Below, in pieces: positions 39,501-48,600 of a DNA stretch of 64,000 nucleotides. Position 1 is the first letter of the stretch; every line of letters starts with the position of its first letter. The notes below the pieces were generated by a model. It was given only the letters and a program-made list of their open reading frames with translations, did not search any database and was not told where the DNA came from. The DNA comes from Apostichopus japonicus (lineage: Eukaryota > Echinodermata > Holothuroidea > Aspidochirotida > Stichopodidae), in NCBI RefSeq assembly GCF_037975245.1, contig NC_092563.1:19174094-19238093 (forward strand), in the 5' to 3' direction. The translations under genes were made by a program, and so were the position numbers.

Positions 39501-41092
39501 TGCCTGTTTGGTACCTTTTGCTAGGACTGTTCCGGTCTCTTCACTTGACCATTGTCTTATTTTAGGATTGTTAGTACATGTCTTTATAATTAGGGATGCA
39601 CCGGATCCAAATTTTTGGATCCGGCCGGAACCGGATTTTGCCGGATAGTACATGAAATCCGGCCGGATAAAATCCGGCCGGGACGGATTTTTTCATTACA
39701 CAAAAGAAAATCATTAATAAGAAGTAGAAGTATGAAACAAGGAGCAAATGTTAGGTGAGGTATACGCATATTATAAAGAAGGGGAAATTAAGACCCCATT
39801 TAGTGGGTCAGACCATTGAGAAAATTATATTAAACATGTTAAACCTAATTTTTCCTTACTTTGAATGTTTTTATTATTTTTTGGAAATAGTTTCCATTGA
39901 TTTAAGTTAATACCAACACCTTTTTAAGGAATGATTCAGGCCAGATTTTGAAAAAGATCCGGCCAGATTTTGAAAAAGATCCGGCCAGATTTTGACAAAT
40001 ATCCGGCCGGAACCGGAACATTGCTCACTATCCGGCCGGATAGTCCGGCCGGATCGGATATCTGGTGCATCCCTATTTATAATTTTATATAATTTTGTAT
40101 ACGGTTTACCCTTTGTGGAGTAAATTGATGTTATCTTAACTTTTGCTAACTTGCATAGATTACTGTTACCTGAAAGCCCTAACCTCTCCCCCCTCCCCAA
40201 ACCCTCCCTTGCCATTTCTTAAAATAGAAAAATTCATGATATATATACTTTTGACTTTCAATTATATTGGTCTGTATTGTCTCTTTGAATAATTTTCTGT
40301 AGTCAAATCAAAGCCTGAGCTCATTCTCACCTTTTCAAAGGCATTTTTTGATGCTACATACTCCAAGATTACGATCCTTCCAGAATCTGATCCAACTACC
40401 ACATAGTCTATGGGAGGAAGCAAGCAGAGAGAAGAGGTTTAGAGACGTTATAATTCACATATCATTGCTGTGATACCACACACACAAACTCTAATGCATA
40501 AATTATTACAACAAGAGAGAGTTTCTTCTAGGTTGATTCTGATACAACCAAACTACTTATACTACTTACATATTATGTAGATGCCAAGCTGGACCTGCAA
40601 TGCTAAAGCATGTGATTTTAGACACAAGTGTTTACTTTACCTTGCTGCCTCCTAAAATTCCAACAAAAAAACAAATTAATCCCATCAAATAGATTGTACA
40701 CAAAATGCAACGCCTCTGCTAAAAGACTTTTTGCAATGGACACAGCTTTGTACAATTAAGTCAATGTCAAAATCACTGGGATATCTCGTAGGAAACAAGG
40801 AAAGTGTCTATTAATGTTAAAGTCTCAAAGTCTGTGATAACATCTTAAAGCTTCTACATAAGATACCTTTGTTGCCACCAGTGAGCCTAAAAGCCATGAT
40901 TGCCCTGATAACCCCAAAGACTTCATGACTGAGTAAGGTGTATATTTTCCCCGTGTTTGGGTCCAGCTTGATCAGTTCTAGGATTTTGCCACGAGCCACG
41001 ACAATCTGCTGTTGCTTGGAACCGTCAAAGTTGCCATGGATGGATTGGATGATGGCTGAAGCCCTCTGAAGGGTCAACGAGTACAGGAACAT
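9513..41092 (-). CDS. SF3B3: Splicing factor 3B subunit 3 (SF3b130/SAP130), complete, 26 coding exons
   Basis: SF3B3 is a scaffold of the SF3b complex in U2 snRNP, which recognises the intron branch site in the nucleus. The spliced product is 1219 residues, very close to the human length, and matches the family from [11 protein letters not shown] at the start to [14 protein letters not shown] at the end. The fold known for the family is three WD40-like beta-propellers plus a C-terminal helical part, as in DDB1 and CPSF160. Recognisable blocks include [47 protein letters not shown] and [13 protein letters not shown]. The start is the ATG at 41092-41090, matching the family N-terminus. All exon phases are consistent and total 3660 nt including the stop. 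Every intron is GT-AG except intron 3 (GC-AG). A plausible 3' splice site just upstream (AG at 41127-41126) suggests a non-coding first exon. Nine introns carry C/D snoRNA-like elements. The gene is divergent from NUP93. Confidence 0.96.
10005..10716. repeat. Intronic segmental duplication, copy 1 (SF3B3 intron 25)
   Basis: Matches 12801-13388 in the same orientation over most of its length, with an extra stretch of about 110 bp in this copy near 10330-10435. Both copies contain a C/D snoRNA-like element near their right end. Confidence 0.85.
10541..10620 (-). ncRNA. C/D box snoRNA-like element, type 1 (SF3B3 intron 25)
   Basis: On the SF3B3 sense strand, the 80-nt element has C box ATGATGA, guide GCGCTTCAT directly before D' box CTGA, C' box CTGATGT and D box CTGA. 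ATGGA at the 5' end pairs with TCCAT at the 3' end. Box order, spacing and terminal stem are those of intronic C/D snoRNAs, which are released from spliced introns and guide rRNA 2'-O-methylation. It shares its D' guide with the copies at 13213, 20034, 37394 and 39097. Confidence 0.7.
10786..10986 (-). repeat. 15-bp tandem array abutting the exon 25 donor
   Basis: Thirteen contiguous 15-bp units (plus-strand consensus ACATTTCTAAGGAGG) fill 10786-10980. They run straight into the 5' splice site of exon 25, whose gtatgt occupies the position of a fourteenth, diverged unit. On the sense strand each unit contains a pyrimidine run ending in TAG or GAG, resembling a minimal acceptor. The 15-bp period keeps frames open and creates spurious open frames on both strands. 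Confidence 0.9.
12640..12716. repeat. Small minisatellite, AAATGAACTCAACA-type
   Basis: Five imperfect copies of a 12- to 18-bp unit containing AAATGAACTCAA lie in SF3B3 intron 22. Confidence 0.7.
12801..13388. repeat. Intronic segmental duplication, copy 2 (SF3B3 intron 22)
   Basis: Counterpart of 10005-10716, in the same orientation and highly similar, with a few indels. It carries its own snoRNA-like copy. Confidence 0.85.
13213..13292 (-). ncRNA. C/D box snoRNA-like element, type 1 (SF3B3 intron 22)
   Basis: Boxes are as in the 10541 copy: ATGATGA, GCGCTTCAT plus CTGA, CTGATGT, CTGA. One pair of the terminal stem is broken (ACGGA against TCCAT). It is the paralogue of the intron 25 copy, within a duplicated segment of about 590 bp. 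Confidence 0.63.
15539..15912. repeat. Duplicated intronic unit, copy 1 (SF3B3 intron 20)
   Basis: About 374 bp matching 17317-17690 with few differences. On the SF3B3 sense strand it contains a possible hairpin with stem TTGTGTCCT/AGGACACAA and a second short hairpin ACAGC/GCTGT. The unit may be a plain duplication or a structured intronic RNA. Confidence 0.75.
17317..17690. repeat. Duplicated intronic unit, copy 2 (SF3B3 intron 18)
   Basis: Partner of 15539-15912 in the same orientation. Both candidate hairpin stems are preserved. It begins 58 bp from the 3' splice site of exon 19 and is followed by an A-run at 17701-17717. Confidence 0.75.
20034..20113 (-). ncRNA. C/D box snoRNA-like element, type 1 (SF3B3 intron 15)
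   Basis: The sense strand has C box ATGATGA, guide CGTGCTTCAT before D' CTGA, C' CTGATGT and D CTGA. The terminal stem is ACAGGAT/ATCCTGT, seven perfect pairs. Its stem sequence differs from the CTTGGA/TCCAAG stem of other copies but pairing is kept, which looks like compensatory change. The single C-to-T change in the guide still allows a G-U pair. Confidence 0.72.
20326..20721. repeat. 66-bp tandem array, six copies (SF3B3 intron 15)
   Basis: Units start at 20326, 20392, 20458, 20524, 20590 and 20656, with over 90% identity. The array lies about 77 bp downstream of the exon 15 donor. Because 66 is a multiple of three, both strands carry long repetitive open frames that are not genes. Confidence 0.93.
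21758..21824 (-). ncRNA. C/D box snoRNA-like element, type 2 (SF3B3 intron 12)
   Basis: The 67-nt sense-strand element has C box ATGATGA, a guide ending CGGGTTTTAT before D' CTGA, C' TTGATGA and D CTGA. The terminal stem is GCTTGGA/TCCGAGC, seven pairs including one G-U. It lies 86 nt upstream of the exon 13 acceptor. The guide differs from type 1, so the target should differ. The C'-D interval is short (8 nt), so only the D' guide looks usable. Confidence 0.68.
22055..23041 (-). repeat. 123-bp tandem array copying the exon 12 donor region
   Basis: Eight units of 122-123 bp, recognised by CACCTGCTCTGC at 22141, 22264, 22386, 22509, 22632, 22755, 22877 and 23000. Each unit carries the last ~24 nt of exon 12 (ending AACCAGAGACAG) together with its donor gtatgag. 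Only the rightmost copy, at 23027, joins the rest of the exon. Seven extra near-perfect decoy donors therefore follow the real one in intron 12. Use of any decoy would read through the real donor into TGA at the second codon. Confidence 0.93.
23747..23785 (-). ncRNA. Decayed partial C/D snoRNA-like copy (SF3B3 intron 11)
   Basis: Only the 3' half is clear on the sense strand: C' GTGATGA, D CTGA and the stem half TCCAAGCTC. A proper C box and 5' stem are missing. It is probably a dead copy of type 2. Confidence 0.25.
24798..25054. mobile_element. MITE with internal telomere-like repeats (SF3B3 intron 10)
   Basis: Ends TATTCTTACGAC and GTCGTAAGAATA form a 12-bp inverted repeat 257 bp apart. 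GCAACTGCGCATG occurs near both ends in the same orientation. Between them, about 24898-24952, is a degenerate TAACCC run (CCCTAACTTTAACCCTAA style) resembling the animal telomere repeat. There is no coding capacity. No target duplication is clear. Confidence 0.6.
26649..27209. repeat. Intronic segmental duplication B, copy 1 (SF3B3 intron 10)
   Basis: Matches 33707-34275 in the same orientation at roughly 90% or better. It includes a type 2 snoRNA-like element. Confidence 0.85.
26919..26986 (-). ncRNA. C/D box snoRNA-like element, type 2 (SF3B3 intron 10)
   Basis: Sense strand: ATGATGA, guide CGGGTTTTAT, a weakened D' (CTGC), C' TTGATGA, D CTGA, terminal stem CTTGGA/TCCAAG. It is near-identical to the intron 7 copy. 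Confidence 0.6.
28525..32397. mobile_element. hAT-type DNA transposon with 8-bp target duplication (SF3B3 intron 8)
   Basis: The element runs 28533-32389. It starts TAGGGCTGT and ends ACAGCCCTA, with subterminal GGTTAACCGGTTAACC-type repeats on both sides. It is flanked by perfect 8-bp direct repeats TACCTTAC at 28525-28532 and 32390-32397. An 8-bp duplication and TAGGGCTG-type ends are hallmarks of hAT elements. No transposase frame longer than about 115 codons is present, so it is non-autonomous or gutted. A second hAT element sits inside it at 29500-31029. It fills most of intron 8 of SF3B3. Confidence 0.9.
29492..31037. mobile_element. Second hAT element nested inside the first
   Basis: The element runs 29500-31029 (1530 bp), starting CAGTGTTCGA and ending TCGAACACTG. 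It is flanked by perfect 8-bp duplications CTTACAAT at 29492-29499 and 31030-31037. Its part 29730-30410 is the reverse complement of the host element's 29180-29490 joined directly to about 31040-31610, so the two elements share interior sequence. Near 30765-30845 it also contains a CCGATACCGATATTG-type tract that resembles the end of another hAT family. There is no transposase frame. Confidence 0.9.
32865..33195 (-). repeat. Pyrimidine-rich tandem array forming the exon 8 acceptor tract
   Basis: Plus strand: about 25 imperfect units of AAAGGAAAGGATT/AAGGGAAGGATT. On the SF3B3 sense strand this becomes hundreds of bases of CCTTTAATCCTTTCC-type sequence ending directly at the real acceptor ccctcag of exon 8. 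Each unit offers a TTTAAT motif compatible with the loose animal branch-point consensus plus a pyrimidine tract. Confidence 0.9.
33707..34275. repeat. Intronic segmental duplication B, copy 2 (SF3B3 intron 7)
   Basis: Partner of 26649-27209. It is bracketed by a second duplicated segment: 33340-33690 is repeated at 34275-34578 and continues at 35231-35305, interrupted by the element at 34579-35224. Confidence 0.85.
33982..34049 (-). ncRNA. C/D box snoRNA-like element, type 2 (SF3B3 intron 7)
   Basis: Same boxes and terminal stem CTTGGA/TCCAAG as the intron 10 copy, including the weakened D' (CTGC). It lies in duplicated segment B, and that segment's flanks are copied with it. Confidence 0.6.
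34573..35230. mobile_element. DNA transposon with CAGGGATGTAAGT ends (SF3B3 intron 7)
   Basis: The element runs 34579-35224 (646 bp), starting CAGGGATGTAAGT and ending ACTTACATCCCTG, an exact 13-bp inverted repeat. It is flanked by TAACAA on both sides (34573-34578 and 35225-35230). The paralogous segment near 33610-33630 reads CTAACAATGCAAGAC without the insertion and so serves as an empty site. The ends are hAT-like, but the visible duplication is 6 bp rather than 8. It has an internal direct duplication of about 70 bp near 34650-34770 and no transposase. Confidence 0.85.
37394..37473 (-). ncRNA. C/D box snoRNA-like element, type 1 (SF3B3 intron 4)
   Basis: Sense strand: stem TTGGA, C box ATGATGA, guide CGCGCTTCAT, D' CTGA, C' AGTGATGT, D CTGA, stem TCCAA. 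It is highly similar to the intron 2 copy across the whole element, but their flanks do not match. Confidence 0.74.
37833..37940 (-). repeat. Minisatellite at the exon 4 acceptor
   Basis: About four imperfect 22- to 24-bp units (plus strand CAATAGCAACCAGCATGAACAA type). On the sense strand the array ends in the real acceptor tattgtttgcag of exon 4, and an upstream unit carries the near-copy TGCTATTGTTTGAA. Confidence 0.8.
39097..39177 (-). ncRNA. C/D box snoRNA-like element, type 1, best copy (SF3B3 intron 2)
   Basis: An 81-nt element on the sense strand, 5' end at 39177. CTTGGA (39177-39172) pairs with TCCAAG (39102-39097). C box ATGATGA is at 39170-39164, D' CTGA at 39141-39138, C' TGATGT at 39130-39125 and D CTGA at 39106-39103. 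The ten nt before D' read CGCGCTTCAT. From memory, this is complementary to a conserved 28S rRNA segment AAUGAAGCGCGGGUAAACGG. Vertebrate SF3B3 also hosts C/D snoRNAs (SNORD111 family), though identity with those is not claimed. Confidence 0.78.
39583..40083. mobile_element. hAT MITE with 8-bp target duplication (SF3B3 intron 2)
   Basis: The element runs 39591-40075 (485 bp), starting TAGGGATGCACCGGATCC and ending TGGTGCATCCCTA, with GATCCGGCCGGA repeats just inside both ends. Perfect 8-bp direct repeats TTTATAAT flank it (39583-39590 and 40076-40083). Termini and duplication are typical of hAT. There is no coding capacity. Confidence 0.92.
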
Positions 41093-42429
41093 ATTGCTGT
41101 TCTTCTGTGTCCTTTAGGCGCCCACTGTCCATGAAAAAAAGAAAGTGTAATAATAAGCAATACATTGTTGGTCCTTGCAACAATCTATTGTTGCATATGA
41201 CATGTAAACACTACCAAACACCTAGCATAGCAGTTACACCTGCTGAAATTCACTAAAGTTCCTCAACTGTATCTATTAACTGACACTGACAAGTTAGGCC
41301 TATGTATGTTAGGCCTAACTTAGTTAGGCCTATGCATGACGGTTGAGCCTTTCCAACATTTTACATGAAGTACTAACATTGCAAAATACAACCTGCCAAA
41401 TTTACAACAAGTGTGTCTGTATGTCCAGCCGTATTGACGTGCGGTCTTTGACTTCATAAGTGCTTGCTGTTATTGAGGACTAACATTTAGGCCTAGGCTT
41501 AGACTAACGTTAGACCTATGCCTCATATGAAGATATGGTAAAAGCAACACACTGAAATGATACTTCATGAATGATAGCACATAATACTCGCGCAAATGGT
41601 TTATGAGGAACAGGCTATAGATAGAACATAAGGAAACATGCAACAGGTTTTTTAAGTTAGGCTTAAAATTTAAAAGCTTAATAGAGTCAAGTCGTTCTCA
41701 AAATTCATTTCAAATGCAATTTTGAATCTTTTACAACCAAACTGTGATACCTACTTGGGAAAAGTTCATGCCAAAAGCACGATTAAGTCGGATTCTGATT
41801 TCAACTCGCGTGCCCTTTCTGAACGTTCCCGCTACGTCCTGAGTCCTGACTGCATGTAACAACTCATGTGTGTAGCAAAGACTATTCCTGGGAAAGAAGG
41901 AGACTCTGCACGCGAATGCGTCTCCCTACATAAAACTAGAAAATGCTACGGCTGTTATATTTTGCTCACCGTTCTACTTATACGCTTTGTAGAGGCCGGT
42001 GCAATCACAGGAACGAATCGCTCATAAGCGTGATGAATAGTAAGAACCAGCGCATTTGGCAAAGAAAAAGTGGCCGATACGCCTTAATAAAGGCTAGGAA
42101 AGAAGTGACTCTCCAAAGAAAAAATGTTGGCGAGTTGTGCATTAAACAATATTGAATAGACCGAAGGTGTTTATTTTTTCGATAACTTGTACAGACGATA
42201 ACTTGTACAAACCATAAAAAAGGTACCACATAACTCTTCTACTTGTTTGCAGAGATAGCGAGGGGAACATGGAATCCAATTTCCATGGAAAAATATTTTA
42301 AAAATAAATAATAATTAACATGTAATAAAATTAAAATAAAACAGTACATATGTGTCTTTTAAGTGCCCAAAATTGACAATGGCATGACATATTTGTGAAT
42401 TTGTCATTGTTCATCATTATATACACGGT
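41093..42429. promoter_or_regulatory. SF3B3 5' region
   Basis: On the minus strand a plausible acceptor (ttttcatggacag) ends at 41126, so 41125-41093 would be the 5' leader of the first coding exon. A possible donor TAG/gtatca near 41751 would place a non-coding first exon around 41751-41950, in sequence with CG dinucleotides. TAGGCCTA motifs cluster at 41299-41340 and 41485-41520. The true start site cannot be seen. Confidence 0.35.
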
Positions 42430-44022
42430 TTGTCATCATTATTCAAATATACTAGATTTAAGAAAAGCATTCGACCTAGTAGATCATGATATCCTATTAG
42501 AAAAAATGAAAATTTACCAATGTTCAGATACATCAATTAAATGGTTTCAGACATATCTGCATAACAGAACACAAAGTGTATTTTCAAACGGGGAAAGATC
42601 AACCCCAATGTACGTTACAAGTGGTGTACCACAAGGTTCAATTCTTGGGCCACTCTTATTTTTACTTTATATTAATGATTTAGATTTATGTCTTGCACAT
42701 TGTTCTGCGGATATGTATGCAGATGATACTACATTTCATGTTAGTGATAAGAGTATTGATGAGCTTTCTATTAAATTAAATGAAGATGCTAAACATATAT
42801 ACAATTAGTGTCAGCAAAATAAGATGGTTATTAATACTGAGAAAACGAAAAGCATGTTAATATGTTCTAAACAGAAGCAAATTACTCTAAATTCCAACAA
42901 TCTAAATGTGATGATAAATAACGAGCTGCTAAGTAATACTTCATCAGAGAAGCTTCTAGGTGTCAGGATTGATGCAAATCTTACATGGAATGATCAAATT
43001 GATTTTGTTTGTAATACCATAAGTAGTAGAATAGCACTAAGAAGAATTAAATTAAACTATTTATCGACATCCCTACATGTGTGTTATACTATAATGGCTA
43101 TATTCAGCCATTCATGGATTATTGTAATCTTCAGTGGCGTAGGAAGGTACTTTTGAGTGGGGGGGGGCTGAAGACTGATGGCCGGCCTGAGGGAGGGGTC
43201 TAAGGGGAGGGGGTGTCCCCCTCCCCTTTGGAATTTTTTGCATTTCCAGGTGGCCTCAGATACAATTTGGTGCAATATAGCACACTTCAACACCCACTCC
43301 ATTTTGTAAACTTAATTTTGTATTTTCTGACTTGCGGAGCGGGGCCCGGCGGAATGATACTTCCGCCCTCCACATTTTTCACAAAGACTTGGATGGCATA
43401 CTTTCAATGAACGTCTTAATATGAAAAGGCTGGTTATGGTATATAAATCATTCCACGGACTTGCCCCGTCTTACATGAAAGAAATGTTTGAGTATACTCA
43501 TGATGTACATATTGCCTACGTTCAACTACATCATCTGGGCAGTCTTTCTAACTGGAGGAAAAACTGAATTCCACAGGAAAAGATTCCCCCACATTGCTGC
43601 AAAACAATGGAACGCACTACCAAATGAAATAAAAAATGCAAACAGCTTAAGTAGTTTTAAAAGATTAGTTCAACGTTTTATCAAGTAATGACATGTTTTA
43701 TTGCTCTCTTCGTTTTATTTGAAAGTTTTAGATCAGTAATTGTGTGATTTTGTTTTTATTGATTTTATACACATTGTTTAATTTTAATATTAATAATAAT
43801 ATTCTTGTTTCATTTTGATCGTAGTTTAAGAATCTTACTCGTTTATACTCATTCATAATTTCATACTTCACTTAGCATTTTTTAATTTGCAACATTTTAG
43901 TTTTATACTTATATATTTTACTTGATATTTATCTATGTTTGTATTGTACGAGGGCTTCGTGGAAGATTAGCTTCGGCTAAACGAGTTACCCTCTCAAAAT
44001 AAAGTTTAATAAATAAATAAAT
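42430..44022 (+). pseudogene. 5'-truncated, broken LINE (reverse transcriptase)
   Basis: The plus strand encodes a non-LTR reverse transcriptase: LDLRKAFDLVDHDILLEKM, SGVPQGSILGPLLFLLYIND, the catalytic YADDT box, then the thumb region (MVINTEKTKSM, KLLGVRIDANLTWNDQ). The body ends with the C-terminal block QWNALPNEIKN and FKRLVQRFIK before the stop near 43688. A 3' tail of AATAAATAAATAA lies at 44009-44021. A premature stop at 42806-42808, a frame change near 43100 and an insertion at 43133-43373 make it dead. The start is 5'-truncated. The type is CR1/jockey-like by motif style. It sits between the SF3B3 and NUP93 promoters. Confidence 0.85.
43133..43373. mobile_element. Short repeat inserted into the LINE
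   Basis: About 240 bp beginning AGTGGCGTAGGAAGG and ending CTTCCGCCCTCCAC interrupts the LINE frame. The ends are imperfect inverted repeats. The sequence is G-rich and then C-rich, with no coding frame. Its exact borders are approximate. Confidence 0.5.
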
Positions 44023-45641
44023 TCATTTTCAGGGCGGGTGGTATGGCGGTGAAGCAATGTATTGAGGTCAAAATTTACATTTCTGATGTGATATGTTGCG
44101 TTCTTCTGTCAGAATATATATTCATGCATTGTGATTGGCCTACGTACATGTACGTTCACTGCATGTTGGTAGCTTCTAGCTACAATCGATGATTATAATT
44201 TGAGAAGAGTTGATGTTGACGCTATTTTGCAAGACGACTGTTGAAATTTGCCAAAGTTGTACATACAGTAGTTGTTGAACAACTCCAAAGTTGTTCCTAC
44301 CAGGAGATAGTGGCGCACTTTCAATGAGAATTTATTTTGTCCGGTTAACTTTTTCGGGTAGTGTCTACTCTTCACTATTAGCCTGTATCAAGTCTTTTGT
44401 TATAGCTAGTACCTAGCTCCTAGTACTTGATCAAGTCCATCGCACGGCGCCATACACTAAATTTTGAATGTACTGATCCGAAAAGAAACAACAGTACAGG
44501 TTAGCGTTCTGTTTTGGAAAGGGTGATCAAAGTTTCTGTGTTTATTATTTTGGTGTTCATGTTTTACTTGTTAGATATATTGTTGGGCACAATCCAACGT
44601 TTTCCGTTTTGTATCTACATGATGTCTTGGCCTAAGGTTAGGTTTGAGACTATTGACATGATATAGACGTACTGCACATACTACTGGCCTAGGTTTACAT
44701 CCTTGCTACAGTGCACTTAGCCTAGGCATAGGACCTAGGCCAGAGTTAAGTAGCCTAACTAATATAACCAGCTAGCGTACACTGCGTTAACTTGGAACTG
44801 GTAGCTCCAATGTGGCCTGTTCCAGTGTGATAGTGGCAGTAAATGTCAATTCTTGTTCACTTGTCTTCCGAATCCAACTTGCAGTAGCCTAATGAATATT
44901 ACTGGCAGTGGTACTGTGGCCTATTACTAGCATCATCTTATCATGTGCTATCCAAGCCATAGCCAAGGCCTGGTCTAACTAAGTAGGGCTTATAAAGGCT
45001 ACATCCTGTAAACTGTAACTTAGCTAAGTATATTATGAGTTTGCCTGGAATTATAGCCAGCCTGACCCCCACCTAAGTGAAAATTGGCCAGTTAGTTTTG
45101 AGGAAGATTTCTTCTATTTTTACAGCAGTCATTGTTTTTTCTTATCATGTTCAGGAAGTGAGCTGACATTAATTTGAAGAAAGAAAAAGCTTAAAATGTG
45201 AATTCTCTTTTTTTCCAGTTGCAATATAATGTTACATTACATATTGCATTTTTCACTCATAAAACTGTCATGTTACCCTAAGCATATTGAACAAACTAAA
45301 GAACTACAACACAAGATAGAGCTAACACGATATTGATTCAAACTTGCAGTGTTTTTGAGCAACATGCAGATCATAGACTCTCTTTTGTTTGCTTATAGGA
45401 CTCCCTACTTCGGAGGAATATCTTATTTAAAGGTATAAAGTAGAAGAAGTCTACATTAAAGGGATGAACACTTAAAAGACCACAAACTTTTTTTTTTTTT
45501 TCATCCACATGTAATTGTGACAAACATCCTTTGTGGATCATGTTTTTTTTTTTTAAATGTACGATATTGTGCACATTAATTGCAAGATGAAATGTACAAG
45601 GTTATGACCTTTTTACAATAGAGTTCAAGTAGCTTGCTAAG
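44023..45641. promoter_or_regulatory. NUP93 5' region
   Basis: Upstream of the NUP93 ATG. A plausible 3' splice site (ttttacaatag) ends near 45620, just before the start codon, which suggests a non-coding first exon upstream. A possible donor CAGTACAG/gttagc lies near 44500. CCTAGGC motifs occur at 44700-44750. There is no supported coding frame. Confidence 0.35.
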
Positions 45642-48600
45642 ATGGATGAAATGGAAGGATTCGGAGACTTGCTCCGTAGTGCGGAGCAGCTTACAGCTGA
45701 TGTCGATACGGGAACAGAGCTCCCTCGGATTGAACAGAACCTCCATCAAATTATGGAAACGAGTCAACGTTTATGGACAAAAACAGCTCAGATCGGAGGA
45801 CAGGATGAAACAGATGTTAAAGCGTAAGTAAAGAGAGTGAAAATCAACTGCTAATATTGGCTTCATATTGCATTACTGTGTTCCTTTATCATAAATGAGC
45901 TGTTGATGGTAAGGGAAAACAAAATATGGCTCAAATATACTTCCAATATCTTTAAAACAAAAACTGTAAAGTACAGGTTTTTCATTGATTAGTTTACATC
46001 TATCATCAAAAGTTGACGTTTTTCTACCTTTGTTTTGGACAACCTAGTTTGATGATCGGACAACCAGATTGTAAGGGGTAGTTATCCGAGAGATTTATAA
46101 CCAGAAAAAAACTTACTTCCAAATTTGCCCTGTTTTCATTTTGTTATGCACTGCATATTATACGTGTTACCTCATATGGACAGTTACCTTTGCTATAAGT
46201 ACTCATCTTTCCATCTCTTTGCCATTTTTTTCAAAAGTCTGATCTTGTTAGGTTCCAAAGGCCTTGATGTTCCTCACATCTCACATCGTTTAGAATCCTT
46301 GAGCACTGCAAAAACATTTGAACCTTTGGAGCCTGTAGGAGACACAGACATTCAGGTAATTGTCAGAAAGAAGTCCACTGCTGGTATATTTGAAGCAACT
46401 TTGTATATATAATACTACTGCTGAATGTACACTAAAACCATAAGGATCTTCCAAGACATTTCTTCTTGCCCGAAATGTCTTTGGCAAAATTTGGCATGCC
46501 TAAAATGTTTTAAGTCATTTGTATTTTGTATAAAAACATTTTTGTAGCGCATCATTGTGTCATTGAAATGTGCGGCTATCACCCTCTGCTGCCACCTTCT
46601 ACTCGCAAAAAAAAAGAAGAAGATTAGCCGGCATAGAAAGGCCCAAAGTTGTGAGATACCTCTAAAACTTCTAAATTTGCTGCATATGAGTACAAGCAAG
46701 CTTCCTTTTCTGAACAATACATATAACAAATTGAAGATACATAAAGAAGGAAACAGACGAAGGGGGGGGGCAGCATGGGGGGCGGCAGCATGGGTCTGTA
46801 GCCTCAGAGAAACCTTTGATGGATATATTACATGCAGAAGTTGTGACCTTACCTTACTTTGTTTTCATCTTTCAGGGATTTCTAAGAAATGAAAGAGAAA
46901 ATAACCTTCTGGCAGTTATAGAAGAAACAAAACAGAATGTAAGTTTTTACTTAACATTCATGTATCAAAGAATTAAACGTATGTGCGAAGGGCAACAGAC
47001 GATCAGCAGCAATAACAAATTAATATCAGTGTCATTTTAGGAATTTTATCTTTTTTTTTTGTCATGAATGGAGAATCTGACTAGAGTCTGCTACATACAG
47101 GAAGATGGATTTAAAAATTGAGAAAGTAAAGATATCCAATGTACTGTTTGTGCAGTGTGTTGTTATACTGTAAGCTGTAAGCTGTTCTATAATTCCCATG
47201 GCTGTCTTCATGTTTCATCTTTTATCAAACAGTATTGTAGATGGAACTATAAACCCGAACCTTGTGCTGCATGTATTATCAGTGTGATGCTTGGGGGGGT
47301 CAGCCAAAATGTATCCTAACGTATGAAGTTCTGCTATCATGAAATAATAAGAAATTTGTACACTCGATGAATTGAAATCTGCTGAATGGTCAAGTAAGTC
47401 ACCCACTAATAGATGACCAACTCGAGAGCTAAGGCTCTCTATCGTTTTCCCAGAAGCAAGACACTGTATTTAAGAATTGTGATATGTACATATATGTTTG
47501 TAGTCCCTGTTCCTGACCTTAAACTAGGACTACTGTCCATAAGGACTGAGCCGTGACCCGTAAGATCCTCGCTACTCAGAAATATTGCTCATAATGCATC
47601 AAGGTTTGCATTGACTATGGTTATGTAAAAATTTAAAAAAAACTTGTTCGATATGGACAAGCACTTAAAACCGAAGACCAATTTTCTGACGTTCGGTAAA
47701 GACCAGTGACCCACAGAAACCCCAAATTGGGTCTCACCATATAGTTTAATGACTGTTCAACAAGTCCCAGATGCAAAGCCTGTTGTTATCATCAATCAGT
47801 GAACTGTTACATGTTTTCGTTTTGATTTAGTTAAAGTTTAGTATATTTGAAAGTTTCACGATCCTCAAAGTCATTTGATTCTCTTCACTACACATATATG
47901 TGATATTACAGTTTTGTAACAAACAATATTTCAATCCCACCTGACCCTGTCTAGTCGTTCCAGCAAGCCGAGCAGAGATTCTGGGACTCATTGCAGAGCG
48001 AGTGGGACCAGGAGAAACAGAGAATATTAGATACTTTAATTGGTTCCAGTCCTGATTTAATCGATGTCACAGCCGACTCCAGCAGCAGCATGATATCAGA
48101 CCGAGTACACATGGAAGGTCGCAGTAACCTTGACAACGTCGAGATGGCTTATGCCCGACAGGTAAGTCAAATTAGTCAGTAAATATATCAGTTGTGAGCT
48201 TATTAAATGACTCACGGAAACAAGTCAAACTTTTGCACCAGTTGTCTTTACTCAGACAAAGACGAATTGCTTTCAGTCGTCACCGTATTGTAGTGTCCAC
48301 ATTGCAATGTTAATATCTGCCAGTGATAACCTTCAGGACTGATTCAATCAGCAACTTTTCTCCTCTGACATCTTCAGAGAAAGTCCAGGTCTTCCCTTGA
48401 CCATCTAGCAGACTTTTAAATAGAAGATAGTCAATCCTGACATTGCTAATTTCCTTTATCTGATTGAAACGCATTCACAGGGGTTAGAGTTAAGAGTTTA
48501 TAAAATATGATTCAGTTTTTTGCAATTAATGTTGAAGAAAAGATTGTCATCTGTCAGGTATGATCATTGTCACTTAAAGGTATGCTGTATATTGGCCCCA

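Larger units (their letters stand above)
32699..41092 (-). other. SF3B3: SF3B3 coding exons 1-8 (residues 1-411)
   Basis: Exons in transcript order: 1, 41092-40867; 2, 40407-40331; 3, 38543-38277; 4, 37832-37691; 5, 36935-36823; 6, 36278-36216; 7, 35793-35615; 8, 32864-32699. They encode the first propeller and the start of the second. Exon 3 ends TATGAG/GCAAGT, a GC donor. Only this donor joined to exon 4 (GAGGCAGAC) restores the family sequence DYEEAD. The exon 8 acceptor abuts a 330-bp pyrimidine-rich array. The hAT MITE lies in intron 2, and the CAGGGATG element in intron 7. Confidence 0.93.

Noticed and set aside
46557-46892. 111-codon plus-strand open frame between NUP93 exons 2 and 3
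   Set aside because: Intronic, passes through A and G homopolymers, and ends in the wrong frame over exon 3.
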